Positions 1 to 8,740 of a stretch of 64,000 nucleotides of DNA are shown here, piece after piece (the first letter of the stretch is position 1; each line of letters starts with the position of its first letter). The notes beneath the pieces were generated by a model. It was not told the DNA's origin, made no database searches, and was given only the letters and a program-made list of their open reading frames with translations. Source of the DNA: Alteribacillus sp. YIM 98480. GTDB taxonomy: Bacteria; Bacillota; Bacilli; Bacillales; Marinococcaceae. The stretch covers positions 496,001 to 560,000 of the forward strand of contig NZ_VTOK01000001.1 in the NCBI RefSeq assembly GCF_009765375.1. Reading direction: 5' to 3'. A program made the position numbers and the translations under genes.

Positions 1-555
1 AAAAAGCTGCAGTATCCAGTTAGAGTCAGTACATGTAACCCGATGCTGGCAAGATTTTTAATTGAACAATATGGAGGAGCGGATGGTGAGCTTTCGGCGG
101 CTCTCCGGTATTTAAATCAGCGGTATTCTATACCGGATGAAGTAATTGGATTACTTACTGATATTGGAACGGAAGAGTTTGCTCATTTAGAAATGATAGC
201 AACAATGGTATATAAACTGACAAAAGATGCTACCCCGGATCAAATGAAAGCAGCAGGTTTAGGAGATCATTATGTAAATCATGATAATGCACTATTTTAT
301 CATAATGCATCAGGAGTGCCATGGACCGCCTCTTATATTCAGGCAAAAGGCGACCCGATAGCTGATTTGTATGAGGACATAGCTGCAGAAGAGAAAGCAC
401 GTGCGACATATCAATGGATTATTGACATGTCTGATGATCCTGATTTAAATGACGGCTTGAGATTTTTAAGAGAAAGAGAAGTCGTTCATTCCCAGCGTTT
501 TAGGGAAGCGGTTGAAATATTAAAAGAAGAAAGAGATAAAAAGAAATATTTTTAA
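1..555 (+). CDS. cotJC: CotJC-type spore coat manganese catalase, 5' end cut by window edge
   Basis: The reading frame is open from base 1 (KKLQYPVRVSTCNP precedes the first ATG at 43), so the true start lies a few codons upstream of the window. The 184 visible residues match Bacillus CotJC nearly end to end, including the LIEQYGGADGELSAALRY segment, GTEEFAHLEMIATM, and the paired Glu/His helices of the Mn-catalase (ferritin-like) fold (TEEFAHLE near residue 59; EREVVHSQRF near the C-terminus). CotJC is a spore coat component, normally the last gene of the mother-cell-expressed cotJABC operon. cotJA and cotJB are presumed to lie to the left. A bidirectional terminator follows at once. Confidence 0.95.
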   Translation, partial: KKLQYPVRVSTCNPMLARFLIEQYGGADGELSAALRYLNQRYSIPDEVIGLLTDIGTEEFAHLEMIATMVYKLTKDATPDQMKAAGLGDHYVNHDNALFYHNASGVPWTASYIQAKGDPIADLYEDIAAEEKARATYQWIIDMSDDPDLNDGLRFLREREVVHSQRFREAVEILKEERDKKKYF

Positions 556-561
556 ATCGGA

Positions 562-593
562 AAAAGCAGGCACATGGAAAGTTGTCTGCTTTT
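562..593. terminator. Rho-independent terminator between converging cotJC and sugar dehydrogenase genes
   Basis: An AAAAGCAGGCA arm pairs with TGTCTGCTTTT (one G-T wobble) around a 10-base loop. A-run and T-run flanks suit termination in both directions. It ends at the stop codon of the convergent minus-strand gene. Confidence 0.8.
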
Positions 594-1707
594 ATTCTGT
601 ATGATCCTCAAAATTCTTTAAGTGTAAAAGCCGATCATCTTGTTCTTCCGGAGTGCCGCGGCCGTCTCTATTATTTGTAATAACATACATATTATCATTT
701 TCAATATATACATCTCGAAGGCGTCCTTCCCCTGAGAAGACAACTTCTATTTCTTCTTCCTCCAAGTTAAATCGCATGAGTTGATTGCCTCTCAACCCTG
801 TAGCGTAAAGGTTTCTATTATGAAGGGATAGACCGGACGGGGCCCACGTGTTGTTTCCTGAATGAAAAAGTGGAGACTGCATGGCAGAGTTCGTTGCATC
901 ACCCGTTATGACAGGCCATCCATAATTTTGGCCAGCTTCTATCAAATTGATTTCATCATGTCCAGAAGGTCCGTGTTCCGAGATGTACAACCTTTCATTT
1001 TCATCCCAAGCCAGTCCTTGAGGATTACGGTGGCCGTAAGAAAAAACATAGGAATCCTCCAATGGGTTATCTTCTGGAACCTGGCCGTTTAATTCCATTC
1101 GAAGTATGCTTCCAGCAAGGATTTCAGGCTGTTGTGCTTCGTTTTCCATATCTGCATCTCCTGCAGTGGCATAAAGCATGCCATCTGGTCCAAGTTTCAA
1201 GCGGCCGCCGTTGTGAATGTCAGCGCCTGGTATGTTTTCTAATAGAGGCTTTTGTTCAATCCAATTATCCCCTTGTTTTTTAATAACAGCGATTCGATTA
1301 AACAGAGAATTATTATCACGATAAGTATGATAAACATAAGCAGTTTGGTTTTCTTCAAAATGCTCATCAAGTACAAAGCCGAGCAGACCGCCTTCTCCTT
1401 GGCTGGCTACTTCTTCTTCAAGTTCTACTTGCTGACGGCTTACCGATCCGTCTTTATCGATAAAAGCAATACGACCTTCTCTTTCTGTTACAAAAAAGCC
1501 ATCTTCATAGGGTTGAATCGCCCAAGGAACATTCAGATCGGCTGCAACTGTTTCCACATAAAAATCTTCCCTTTCCGTTCTTTTCTCTGTGTTCGGGCTG
1601 GGGGTTTCTTGTGAAGAATCATATTCTTTTTGGGGCTCTAAAATACAGCCTAAAAGTCCTGCTGACGTTAGGAGAATAATTAAAAACAATGATATTTTAC
1701 AATGCAA
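592..1707 (-). CDS. PQQ-dependent aldose sugar dehydrogenase-like lipoprotein (soluble GDH family)
   Basis: 371-residue exported lipoprotein. The N-terminus has a hydrophobic signal followed by a lipobox (LLGC, Cys near residue 21). The body is the six-bladed beta-propeller of the soluble glucose/sorbosone dehydrogenase (GSDH, YliI/Asd) family, with NVPWAIQPYEDGFFVTEREGR, the IHNGGRLKLGPDGMLYATAGDA blade and YSYGHRNPQGLAWD/EHGPSGHDEIN cofactor-site segments. Such enzymes oxidise aldose sugars with PQQ, but no PQQ biosynthesis genes are visible. The start is a TTG at 1707, 7 bases after a GGAGG. An ATG closer to the GGAGG is out of frame and soon closed. It is divergent from recQ and transcribed alone. 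Confidence 0.88.
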   Translation of the reverse strand: MHCKISLFLIILLTSAGLLGCILEPQKEYDSSQETPSPNTEKRTEREDFYVETVAADLNVPWAIQPYEDGFFVTEREGRIAFIDKDGSVSRQQVELEEEVASQGEGGLLGFVLDEHFEENQTAYVYHTYRDNNSLFNRIAVIKKQGDNWIEQKPLLENIPGADIHNGGRLKLGPDGMLYATAGDADMENEAQQPEILAGSILRMELNGQVPEDNPLEDSYVFSYGHRNPQGLAWDENERLYISEHGPSGHDEINLIEAGQNYGWPVITGDATNSAMQSPLFHSGNNTWAPSGLSLHNRNLYATGLRGNQLMRFNLEEEEIEVVFSGEGRLRDVYIENDNMYVITNNRDGRGTPEEQDDRLLHLKNFEDHTE

Positions 1708-1850
1708 AAATCATCCTCCCTCCAATTCTCAATTAGATTTTATTTCTAATTCAACTTATTCCCGATTTATGTTGGACTTAACCTAAAGTATTTTTTTGAG
1801 TTATAATAAATATAAAGATTTTAGGATCGTTTTATTGCAGGAGGAAGTTT

Positions 1851-3620
1851 ATGATAGCGGAAGCGGAAAAATATTTGAAAGAATACTTTGGGTATGATCA
1901 ATTTCGCCCTGGACAGAAAAACATTATAGAAAAAGTTATTGAAAAGAAGCATGTGCTAGGAGTCATGCCTACTGGGGGAGGAAAATCCTTATGTTATCAA
2001 ATTCCGTCTCTCCTATTAGACGGGCTAACCGTAGTAATTTCACCGTTAATCTCTTTAATGAAAGATCAGGTCGATGAAATAAATGAGGCAGGAATACCAG
2101 CCACTTACATAAATAGTTCTTTAACCTATGAAGAAACAGAACAATGCATGAAAGATTTGCAAAATGGGGAATACCGCTTGCTTTATTTAGCACCGGAAAG
2201 GTTAGAACACCAAGCTTTTTTACATCAAATAAAAAAAGTTCCGATTTCTTTGATTGCCATAGATGAAGCACATTGCCTTTCCCAATGGGGACATGATTTT
2301 CGTCCAAGCTATCTTACTATTCCACGTTTTTTAGAGTTTGCTGGCAGAAATATATCCGTTCTGGCTCTTACAGCTACAGCAACGCCGCAAGTTTCTGCAG
2401 ATATCAGCAGGACTCTTTCCATACCTGAAGATAATGTTATACTTACTGGTTTTAAAAGAGAAAACTTAACTTTTTCTGTTATTAAAGGACAGGATCGCGA
2501 CAGTTACCTTACAGATTACATCAAAAAACACCGTGAACAAGCAGGAATTATTTATGCAGCGACAAGAAAAGAAGTGGAACGGCTCCATCATAAGTTTACA
2601 ATTGAAAATATAAAAGCAGAAAAATATCATGGAGGAATGACTGCTGAGAACAGAGCTGCCGGCCAAGAACGGTTCGTTTATGACGAGTCAAATGTAATGG
2701 TAGCAACAACAGCTTTTGGAATGGGCATTAACAAATCAAATGTTCGCTTTGTGCTTCATGCACAGATGCCAAGAAATATTGAATCTTATTACCAAGAGGC
2801 AGGCAGAGCAGGAAGAGATGGATCAGAAAGCGATTGTATATTATTTTTTTCTCCAAAAGATACCCATACTCATCAATATTTAATTGAACAGTCTCGTTTG
2901 GATGAACAGCGTAAAGAGATGGAATATAATAAATTAAGGCAGATGGTTAATTATTGTCATACAGAAGATTGCTTGCAAAACTATATTTTAAAATACTTTG
3001 GAGAAGAGCCCAAAGACACTTGTGGGACATGTCTTCATTGTACGGATGATCGATCACTAAAAGATGTAACAACAGAAGCGCAAATGGTGTTTTCTTGTGT
3101 AAAACGAATGAGAGAAAGATACGGGAAAACAGTGGTTTCTCAAGTTCTTACCGGTTCATCAAATCAAAAACTCCGACAATTAAGACTAAATACTTTGTCG
3201 ACCTATGGACTGTTGAAAGACCAATCACAAAAACAAGTAAATGAGTTCATTGACTTTTTACTAGCTCACCAATACCTTCAGCTCATTGAAGGAGCCTATC
3301 CAGTTCTTAAACTGACTAACCGCGCTTTCCATGTTTTAAAAGGAAAACAGAAAGTGATGAAAAAAGAAACATTAAAAGCGAAAAACGTGGACAAAGAAAA
3401 TCCATTATTTGAGGAAATGAGAAAAGAGCGGGCAGTTATAGCCAAACAGCAGGGAATAGCTCCATATATGGTATTTTCTGATCGTACTCTCTTGGATATA
3501 TGTGCCTATCTTCCTGCTGATAAGACACAATTGCTCCAAATAAAAGGTATAGGGAAACAAAAACTAGAATCGTATGGAGAAGTTTTTTTAGATATAGTAA
3601 ATAGTTATAAAACCGAGTAA
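1851..3620 (+). CDS. recQ: ATP-dependent DNA helicase RecQ
   Basis: 589 residues, close to the 591 of Bacillus subtilis RecQ. The SF2 helicase core carries Walker A (MPTGGGKS, ~39-46), DEAH (138-141), the aromatic-rich loop SQWGHDFRPSY and motif VI (QEAGRAGRDG, near 300). It is followed by a zinc subdomain with four Cys (CHTEDCLQNY... and CGTCLHC, ~371-395), a winged helix (RQC) and an HRDC domain at the C-terminus. It unwinds 3'-5' during recombination repair and fork restart. Start: ATG six bases after AGGAGG. A TATAAT lies at 1802-1807, but no clear -35 was found. No terminator was seen after it. Confidence 0.95.
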   Translation: MIAEAEKYLKEYFGYDQFRPGQKNIIEKVIEKKHVLGVMPTGGGKSLCYQIPSLLLDGLTVVISPLISLMKDQVDEINEAGIPATYINSSLTYEETEQCMKDLQNGEYRLLYLAPERLEHQAFLHQIKKVPISLIAIDEAHCLSQWGHDFRPSYLTIPRFLEFAGRNISVLALTATATPQVSADISRTLSIPEDNVILTGFKRENLTFSVIKGQDRDSYLTDYIKKHREQAGIIYAATRKEVERLHHKFTIENIKAEKYHGGMTAENRAAGQERFVYDESNVMVATTAFGMGINKSNVRFVLHAQMPRNIESYYQEAGRAGRDGSESDCILFFSPKDTHTHQYLIEQSRLDEQRKEMEYNKLRQMVNYCHTEDCLQNYILKYFGEEPKDTCGTCLHCTDDRSLKDVTTEAQMVFSCVKRMRERYGKTVVSQVLTGSSNQKLRQLRLNTLSTYGLLKDQSQKQVNEFIDFLLAHQYLQLIEGAYPVLKLTNRAFHVLKGKQKVMKKETLKAKNVDKENPLFEEMRKERAVIAKQQGIAPYMVFSDRTLLDICAYLPADKTQLLQIKGIGKQKLESYGEVFLDIVNSYKTE

Positions 3621-3683
3621 TAAACTCAATAATTTCTGAGCATTACGCATGAATGATTTTCATCGTTAAAAAGGAGCGCTATA

Positions 3684-4064
3684 TTGGGAGGGGCTAGGGA
3701 AGGAGGTACTTCTGAGGGTAGTACTCGTTATATGTTGGATGACCATGAAGGAAATCCAGTTTATATAAGTGTTCACGATATTACGATATTAAGCTTTTTC
3801 TCTTTATAAGATTTTATAATTTGTCTACAATTTGACATTAAAAAGAAGGGAGAGGGCTTAACATTTGAAGGAGAAAGTAATAATAATGCTCTAATAGTAT
3901 TTGCTGGTATATTTACTACATTTTTCTTAAACTCACAAACAGTAATTATTTCGTTGATTATTCTTATATCCCTTTCAATTTATGATATCTATAAAAATAC
4001 TAATAGAGCAAAATCTTATGGTACGTTACGATATTTACTTTATTTTGCATATATATTTTCTTAA
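3684..4064 (+). pseudogene. Decayed small open frame(s): short soluble stretch, in-frame stop, then a two-helix membrane stretch
   Basis: Within the ~575 bases between recQ and the cold-shock gene, one frame reads from a TTG at 3684 (seven bases after AAGGAG). It gives a 41-residue peptide containing RYMLDDHEGNPVYISVHD and stops at TAA 3807-3809. The same frame then stays open to 4064, encoding two hydrophobic helices (ALIVFAGIFTTFFL and VIISLIILISLSIY) without an ATG/GTG/TTG start. This is either a remnant of one membrane gene broken by a nonsense codon or two unrelated small frames. I do not recognise the family. Nothing else is evident in this stretch. Confidence 0.35.
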
Positions 4065-4153
4065 ATTAACCTCTCCTTCTTTTTTTCTTTCTCCTACTAG
4101 AAAACTCGTAATACCAGTAAAGTGCACTGTGTTCCTTATGTCCGAAAAAGTAA

Positions 4154-4179
4154 AAAGAACTCTCCGGAGAGAGTTCTTT
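4154..4179 (-). terminator. Terminator of the cold-shock gene
   Basis: Perfect 11-bp stem (AAAGAACTCTC with GAGAGTTCTTT), CGGA loop, followed on the minus strand by TTTTTAC just past the csp stop codon. Confidence 0.85.
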
Positions 4180-4195
4180 GGTTATTGGTTTTACA

Positions 4196-4396
4196 TTACT
4201 GTTTAGTTACGTTTGCAGCTTGTGGGCCGCGGTCGCCTTCAACGATTTCAAAGCTAACTTGCTGACCTTCTTCTAATGTTTTGAACCCTTCTTCTTGAAT
4301 AGCAGAGAAGTGAACAAATACATCGTCTGCGCCTTCACGCTCAATAAATCCAAAACCTTTTTCTGCATTAAACCATTTAACTGTTCCTTGTTCCAT
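4196..4396 (-). CDS. csp: Cold-shock protein, CspA/CspB family
   Basis: 66-residue single OB-fold RNA chaperone. RNP1 (KGFGFIE, ~13-19) and RNP2 (VFVHFS, ~26-31) are intact, and the length is that of Bacillus CspB/CspD. The frame extends 10 codons further upstream, but the ATG at 4396 has a proper AGGAGG five bases before it and gives the canonical [17 protein letters not shown] start. The leader contains a GTGCG/CGCAC hairpin (4410-4426) directly before the Shine-Dalgarno. This could modulate cold-dependent translation, as csp leaders do; that is inference. It has its own terminator at 4154-4179 and is monocistronic. Confidence 0.95.
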   Translation of the reverse strand: MEQGTVKWFNAEKGFGFIEREGADDVFVHFSAIQEEGFKTLEEGQQVSFEIVEGDRGPQAANVTKQ

Positions 4397-4665
4397 GTGA
4401 TCCTCCTGTGTGCGCGATATACGCACGAAATAAATTACTTATCTTGCTAAACACTATGATCAAAGCGACCTCTGACCCTAGGTTACAAAATAGCAATTAC
4501 ATCTTATCATGTACTTAAAATAATTGCAACTCCTTAAGCAAACAAAATATTATTTTCAATATTAAATAAACTTAGAATATGCAAAAACGTTTATTATGGG
4601 GAACAATAGAGGAATAACAATATATACAAGTTAATTATAAATAATAAAAGAAAAGGTGATGAAAA

Positions 4666-5082
4666 ATGGAACCAATGTTTACTTCCCATGCTGCGGCCAA
4701 GGGAGGAAGAGAAGGACATGTGAGATCTGATGATGGAGTAATTGATTTAAATCTCGAAATGCCAGGTTCAGGTTCTTCAGAAAAAGGAACAAATCCAGAA
4801 CAATTATTTGCAGCAGGTTATGCCGCATGTTTTGATGGAGCGCTAAACCTTGTGGCAAAAAATCAGAATAAAGAAATTGATTCAAAAGTAAACGGAGCTG
4901 TTAGTTTATTGAAAGATCAAGAAGATAATGGATTTAAAATAGCAGTCAGGCTAGACGTAGAAGTGAACGGTGTAGACCAAGAAGAAGCAGAAGAGCTGAC
5001 AACAGCTGCCCATCAGGTATGTCCATACTCCAAAGCTACAAGAGGAAACATTGAAGTAATCATTAATACAATGGCTATATAA
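4666..5082 (+). CDS. ohr: Organic hydroperoxide resistance protein (Ohr)
   Basis: 138 residues, full length for Ohr. This is the thiol peroxidase branch of the OsmC fold, which reduces organic hydroperoxides. The catalytic Cys55 (FAAGYAACFDGAL) and resolving Cys119 (HQVCPYSKATRGN) are present, as is the Arg near position 20 that activates the peroxidatic Cys. Its start is an ATG after AAAAGGTGATGAAAA. No OhrR-type regulator gene sits beside it. A weak terminator follows at 5094-5127. Confidence 0.93.
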   Translation: MEPMFTSHAAAKGGREGHVRSDDGVIDLNLEMPGSGSSEKGTNPEQLFAAGYAACFDGALNLVAKNQNKEIDSKVNGAVSLLKDQEDNGFKIAVRLDVEVNGVDQEEAEELTTAAHQVCPYSKATRGNIEVIINTMAI

Positions 5083-5093
5083 AAACAAGAAGC

Positions 5094-5127
5094 AAGCTGT
5101 CCTAAAATCAATTCGAGGGCAGCTTTT
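5094..5127 (+). terminator. Probable terminator of ohr
   Basis: AAGCTGTCC pairs with GGGCAGCTT (one G-T) across a 14-base loop, with a short T-run. Confidence 0.55.
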
Positions 5128-5195
5128 CAGTGTGTAGAATGTGCAATTTGTGAAAGAATTAATTATTAACGAGTAACTAGACGGAATGAAATTTT

Positions 5196-6380
5196 TCAAT
5201 CACCAAGTTTTTGTTTTAAAGGATAGAAGGTTAAGCTTTGGATGAGAAGGGAAAACATAATCATCATAAACGCCCATGAAAGCAAATTGTCATGGCTGCC
5301 TGATTCTCCGGATATCCCAAGTAATAATGCAAGAGACATCGTTCCTTTAATTCCGCCCCACGTTAATAACAAAATATCTGCGTTTGTATAGTTTTTTCGC
5401 CAACGCGGAACGGTTTTCAAAATAGGAAAAAGTGTACAGGCCCGCACAATAATCGATAACAAAAAACCAATTACTGTAAAAAGAAGACCATCTATCGTGA
5501 CAAAGTCTAAACTTTCTATTCCAATCATAATAAAAATTATTGATAATAAGACAGGTTCTATAGTGCCCCAAAAACTTTTTAAATCTCTTCGCAATACTTC
5601 TTCTTTTTTATTTCCTGAAAGTTCTTTTGATAAAAGAAGACCGCTAACAACCGTAGCAAGGACTCCGGAAACACCTAACGCTTCACCAAGATAAAAACTC
5701 CCATAAGCAAGCATCAGACTAAGCCAAACTTTGTAAGCGTGATGGTCGACTGAGTGAATTCCTTTTGAAATACTGTAACCAATAATAAAACCTGCCAGCA
5801 CCCCGCCAACAGAAGTATAAACAAATTCCCAAGTAAATGACCCAAGATGAAGAGATTTCTCCCCAAAATAATAGCCCGTAATCAAACTAAAAATTACGAT
5901 GCTTGTACCGTCGTTAATTAAAGATTCTCCCTCTACAGCTTCAGCTAAGTGATGTTTGTCTTTACTTTTACTTAATATGGAAACAACAGTGACAGGATCA
6001 GTTGGTATTAATAAAGCAGCTATGACCATTGCCCCTGAAAGAGATAAGCCTACAAGAGGCTGGCCGACAGTATACAATGAAAAGCCGAGCAGAATAGCAG
6101 AAAGAAAAATACCCCCGGTGCCAAGCGTAATAATTAAACCTGCTTTTTTTCTAATTTGATCAAGTGGGAACTGGTAAGCCGATATAAACAATAAAGCTGG
6201 CAAAATCCAATCGAAAATGAAGCTTCTTGTTAAGCTAATAGTGGAAAAAAAGGGAAATAATGCTAAAATTATTCCAGCTGCTATTAATATGATGGGGGCT
6301 GGAAACTTTTTTTGATTTTTATCGAGAGAAAAAACAAAAAAACCAATTAACGTGATAATAAATAATTTATGCGGGTCCAT
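5196..6380 (-). CDS. Na+/H+ (or K+/H+) antiporter, CPA1 family
   Basis: About 394 residues with 11-12 predicted membrane helices. The CPA1 ion-site signatures are complete: IPTDPVTVVSIL (~125-136) and EGESLINDGTSIVIF (~150-164), containing the two catalytic Asp residues. It ends soon after the last helix, without the long cytoplasmic tail of NhaP/NhaG types. It would exchange cytoplasmic Na+ or K+ for protons, fitting a salt/alkali lifestyle together with the antiporters at 23421 and 34956. ATG 6380 (preceded by GTG 6383) follows AAAGGGG. It stands alone between ohr and the tct operon. Confidence 0.88.
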   Translation of the reverse strand: MDPHKLFIITLIGFFVFSLDKNQKKFPAPIILIAAGIILALFPFFSTISLTRSFIFDWILPALLFISAYQFPLDQIRKKAGLIITLGTGGIFLSAILLGFSLYTVGQPLVGLSLSGAMVIAALLIPTDPVTVVSILSKSKDKHHLAEAVEGESLINDGTSIVIFSLITGYYFGEKSLHLGSFTWEFVYTSVGGVLAGFIIGYSISKGIHSVDHHAYKVWLSLMLAYGSFYLGEALGVSGVLATVVSGLLLSKELSGNKKEEVLRRDLKSFWGTIEPVLLSIIFIMIGIESLDFVTIDGLLFTVIGFLLSIIVRACTLFPILKTVPRWRKNYTNADILLLTWGGIKGTMSLALLLGISGESGSHDNLLSWAFMMIMFSLLIQSLTFYPLKQKLGD

Positions 6381-6633
6381 CACTACCGCCCCTTTCTTGA
6401 TTCCAACAGAAAATAAATTAATAATCGCTGGCCAAACTTGAAAAAGGAATAAGTTGAAAAGCGAGTATCCAATATGTAAAAGTCATGCAGGGAGTTTTAA
6501 CAAAGCTATCTAAATAATAGCCGGAATAAAGGGAAATGAAACATATCATGTTAACAGAACGGTTTAACAGAAAGGATAAGAGCAGTGGATAAGTTATTTT
6601 GGGCAAATCATTGTGAAGGCGGCAAACCAAAAC

Positions 6634-6663
6634 AAGCTGTCCCTTTTGTTTTTGGGACAGCTT
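6634..6663 (-). terminator. Terminator of the tctCBA operon
   Basis: Perfect 10-bp stem AAGCTGTCCC/GGGACAGCTT with a 10-base loop, immediately after the tctA stop on the minus strand. Confidence 0.8.
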
Positions 6664-6667
6664 CATG

Positions 6668-8161
6668 TTATGCCGAATTTTTCTTATTACTACGATAGCC
6701 TTGCCAAATAGGCACAGTAAAGGATAAGAAAGCAGCAATAAGCATACCAAGTGCAATTGGTTTATTTATAAAAATACTTAAATCATTATTAGACATTGTC
6801 ATAGCCTGCCTAAAGGATTCTTCCATCATTCCTCCAAGGATAAAGGCAAGAATAAAAGGTGCAGGTGGGAATTTAAACAACCGCATTAAATATCCAATAA
6901 CCCCAAAAATCACCAGCAAATAAAGATCAAAAGTATTAAAACTAATTGAATACACACCAATCATGCTAAACATGATGACTAGTGAAATTAACAGCGGCCT
7001 GGGGATGGCAAGGATTTTGGCGATATAAGGAATCAACGGCAGATTTAAAATTAATAAGAATAAATTCCCAACATACATGCTTACAATCACACCCCAAAAT
7101 AGCTGAGGCTGTTCACTCATTAATAGGGGACCAGGCTGGATATCTAATACTAATAAAGCACCAAGTAAAACAGCGGTCGTACCAGACCCAGGAATCCCCA
7201 GACTTAAAAGTGGAACAAATGCACCACTTGTGGCTGCATTATTAGCTGTTTCTGGCGCAGCTACACCACGTACAGCTCCTTTCCCAAATTCCTCGGGTTT
7301 TTTAGCCAGCTTTTTCTCTGTAATATATCCAATAAAAGATGCAATGGTAGCACCAGCTCCAGGTAGTACGCCAAGAATAAAACCTAGTATTGATTGTCGT
7401 CCCATAGGACCGCTCATATCTTTCATATCGTTTTTGGATAGTTTTAAACTGCCTAGAGATTTACGATCCTTAGACGTTTGATTGCGGTTAATAATTAAGG
7501 CACAAACTTCTGCCAGAGCAAACAAACCAAGCGCAACCACTAAAAAGTCAATGCCTTCAAGTAAGTTAGGATTATTAAATGTAAAACGAGTAGTTCCTGT
7601 TTGACTATCAATACCTATAGTTACTGCCATTATGCCAAGTACAGCTGAAATCAATGCTTTAACCGTTGATCCGTCTGACAAGCTGGAAATGGCAGTTAAG
7701 CCGAGCACCATTAATGCAAAGTATTCGGGCGGCCCAAACACGATAGCTACACTTGATAAAACAGGTGCGAAAAGCATTAATAGTATAACGCTGACTGTGC
7801 CTCCAAAAAAAGATGCAATAGCGGCAACAGCCAGCGCTTTTCCAGCTTCTCCGCGCTGAGCCATTGGATAGCCGTCAAATGATGTAGCAACTGTTCCGGA
7901 AATACCTGGTGCGTTTAATAGAATAGACGAAGTTGAACCGCCAAATACCGCACCGTAGTAAACTCCAGCCATTAAAACTAAAGCAACAGTTGGATCCATG
8001 TTATAGGTTAATGGAATCATGATAGCAATGGCGCTAATCGGGCCAAGGCCTGGCATCATTCCGATTAATGTACCAGCAAGAACACCAAGAAAAACAAATA
8101 AAATCCCTTCTATACTAAAAGCTAGTTGAACTCCGCTTAATATTCCCTCTATAGAACCCAT
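6668..8161 (-). CDS. tctA: Tripartite tricarboxylate transporter large permease subunit TctA
   Basis: 497 residues, the usual TctA length, with about 12 membrane helices. Family signatures are visible: GTLIGMMPGLGPISAIAIMIP near residue 30, GVYYGAVFGGSTSSILLN (~67-84), GFILGVLPGAGATIASF (~256) and the repeated GSGTTAVLLGALL. It forms the main transmembrane subunit of a Na+- or H+-driven TTT transporter for citrate or related carboxylates captured by TctC. Start: ATG after AAAGGAGG. It follows tctB by 15 bases and is the last gene of tctC-tctB-tctA. Confidence 0.95.
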   Translation of the reverse strand: MGSIEGILSGVQLAFSIEGILFVFLGVLAGTLIGMMPGLGPISAIAIMIPLTYNMDPTVALVLMAGVYYGAVFGGSTSSILLNAPGISGTVATSFDGYPMAQRGEAGKALAVAAIASFFGGTVSVILLMLFAPVLSSVAIVFGPPEYFALMVLGLTAISSLSDGSTVKALISAVLGIMAVTIGIDSQTGTTRFTFNNPNLLEGIDFLVVALGLFALAEVCALIINRNQTSKDRKSLGSLKLSKNDMKDMSGPMGRQSILGFILGVLPGAGATIASFIGYITEKKLAKKPEEFGKGAVRGVAAPETANNAATSGAFVPLLSLGIPGSGTTAVLLGALLVLDIQPGPLLMSEQPQLFWGVIVSMYVGNLFLLILNLPLIPYIAKILAIPRPLLISLVIMFSMIGVYSISFNTFDLYLLVIFGVIGYLMRLFKFPPAPFILAFILGGMMEESFRQAMTMSNNDLSIFINKPIALGMLIAAFLSFTVPIWQGYRSNKKNSA

Positions 8162-8176
8162 ACATATGCCTCCTTT

Positions 8177-8635
8177 CTAAAACGGAATAATTCCTGATGG
8201 TAAACTGATTCCTAAGAGCATCGTGAATGCACTGTACAGAATAGCTGGAAATAGTATAGAAACAAGAAAATTTATACTGTGTTTGGTGTAGCCTAAAAAA
8301 TATGAACAAAAATAAATAAATAAAAAAGAAACGAGAATAAAACCTAATCGTTCTAAGAAGAATATATAAGCTAGAATCATTAAAACGACTCCAGCAATCT
8401 TTATCAAATCAGCTTTGGGAATATGACGCTTCTCTTTTTCTTCCTTTGTTTCCTGTTCAGGGGTGAAGAACAAAAAAAGACTTAAAGCAATGAGACCAAA
8501 CCCCAAAATTTTAGGCATTGTAGATGCATTTATAACGGAATTTGAAAAACTTGGAAGCTGGTAGGCTAAATATAAATAAAAAATGGCAAGAGCGATCAGA
8601 AGCAGGCTGATTTTTCTGTGGACAGGTTTCAGCAT
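8177..8635 (-). CDS. tctB: Tripartite tricarboxylate transporter small permease subunit TctB
   Basis: 152 residues with four hydrophobic helices, the standard TctB topology: two at the N-terminus, a charged Glu/Lys loop near residue 75, and two at the C-terminus. The ATG at 8635 was chosen because AAAGGAGG lies nine bases upstream; a frame extension to 8662 would place that Shine-Dalgarno inside the gene. TctB families are poorly conserved in sequence, so the call rests on topology and on the position between tctC and tctA. Confidence 0.88.
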   Translation of the reverse strand: MLKPVHRKISLLLIALAIFYLYLAYQLPSFSNSVINASTMPKILGFGLIALSLFLFFTPEQETKEEKEKRHIPKADLIKIAGVVLMILAYIFFLERLGFILVSFLFIYFCSYFLGYTKHSINFLVSILFPAILYSAFTMLLGISLPSGIIPF

Positions 8636-8690
8636 TTGTCCATACCTCCTTTTCACTCGCATATTAAAATGAGAGCAGTTTTATAAACAA

Positions 8691-8719
8691 AAGTCGTGAC
8701 CTAAAGAAGATCACGACTT
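8691..8719 (-). terminator. Intercistronic hairpin between tctC and tctB
   Basis: Perfect 9-bp stem AAGTCGTGA/TCACGACTT, lying 22 bases after the tctC stop and lacking a strong T-run. It is typical of a partial terminator or mRNA-stabilising hairpin, keeping binding protein levels above permease levels (inference). Confidence 0.65.
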
Positions 8720-8740
8720 CTGAAAGGTTATTTTCATAAA

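Noticed and set aside
6418-6756. 112-codon minus-strand frame overlapping the end of tctA
   Set aside because: It overlaps tctA in another frame and runs through the tct terminator stem; a shadow frame.
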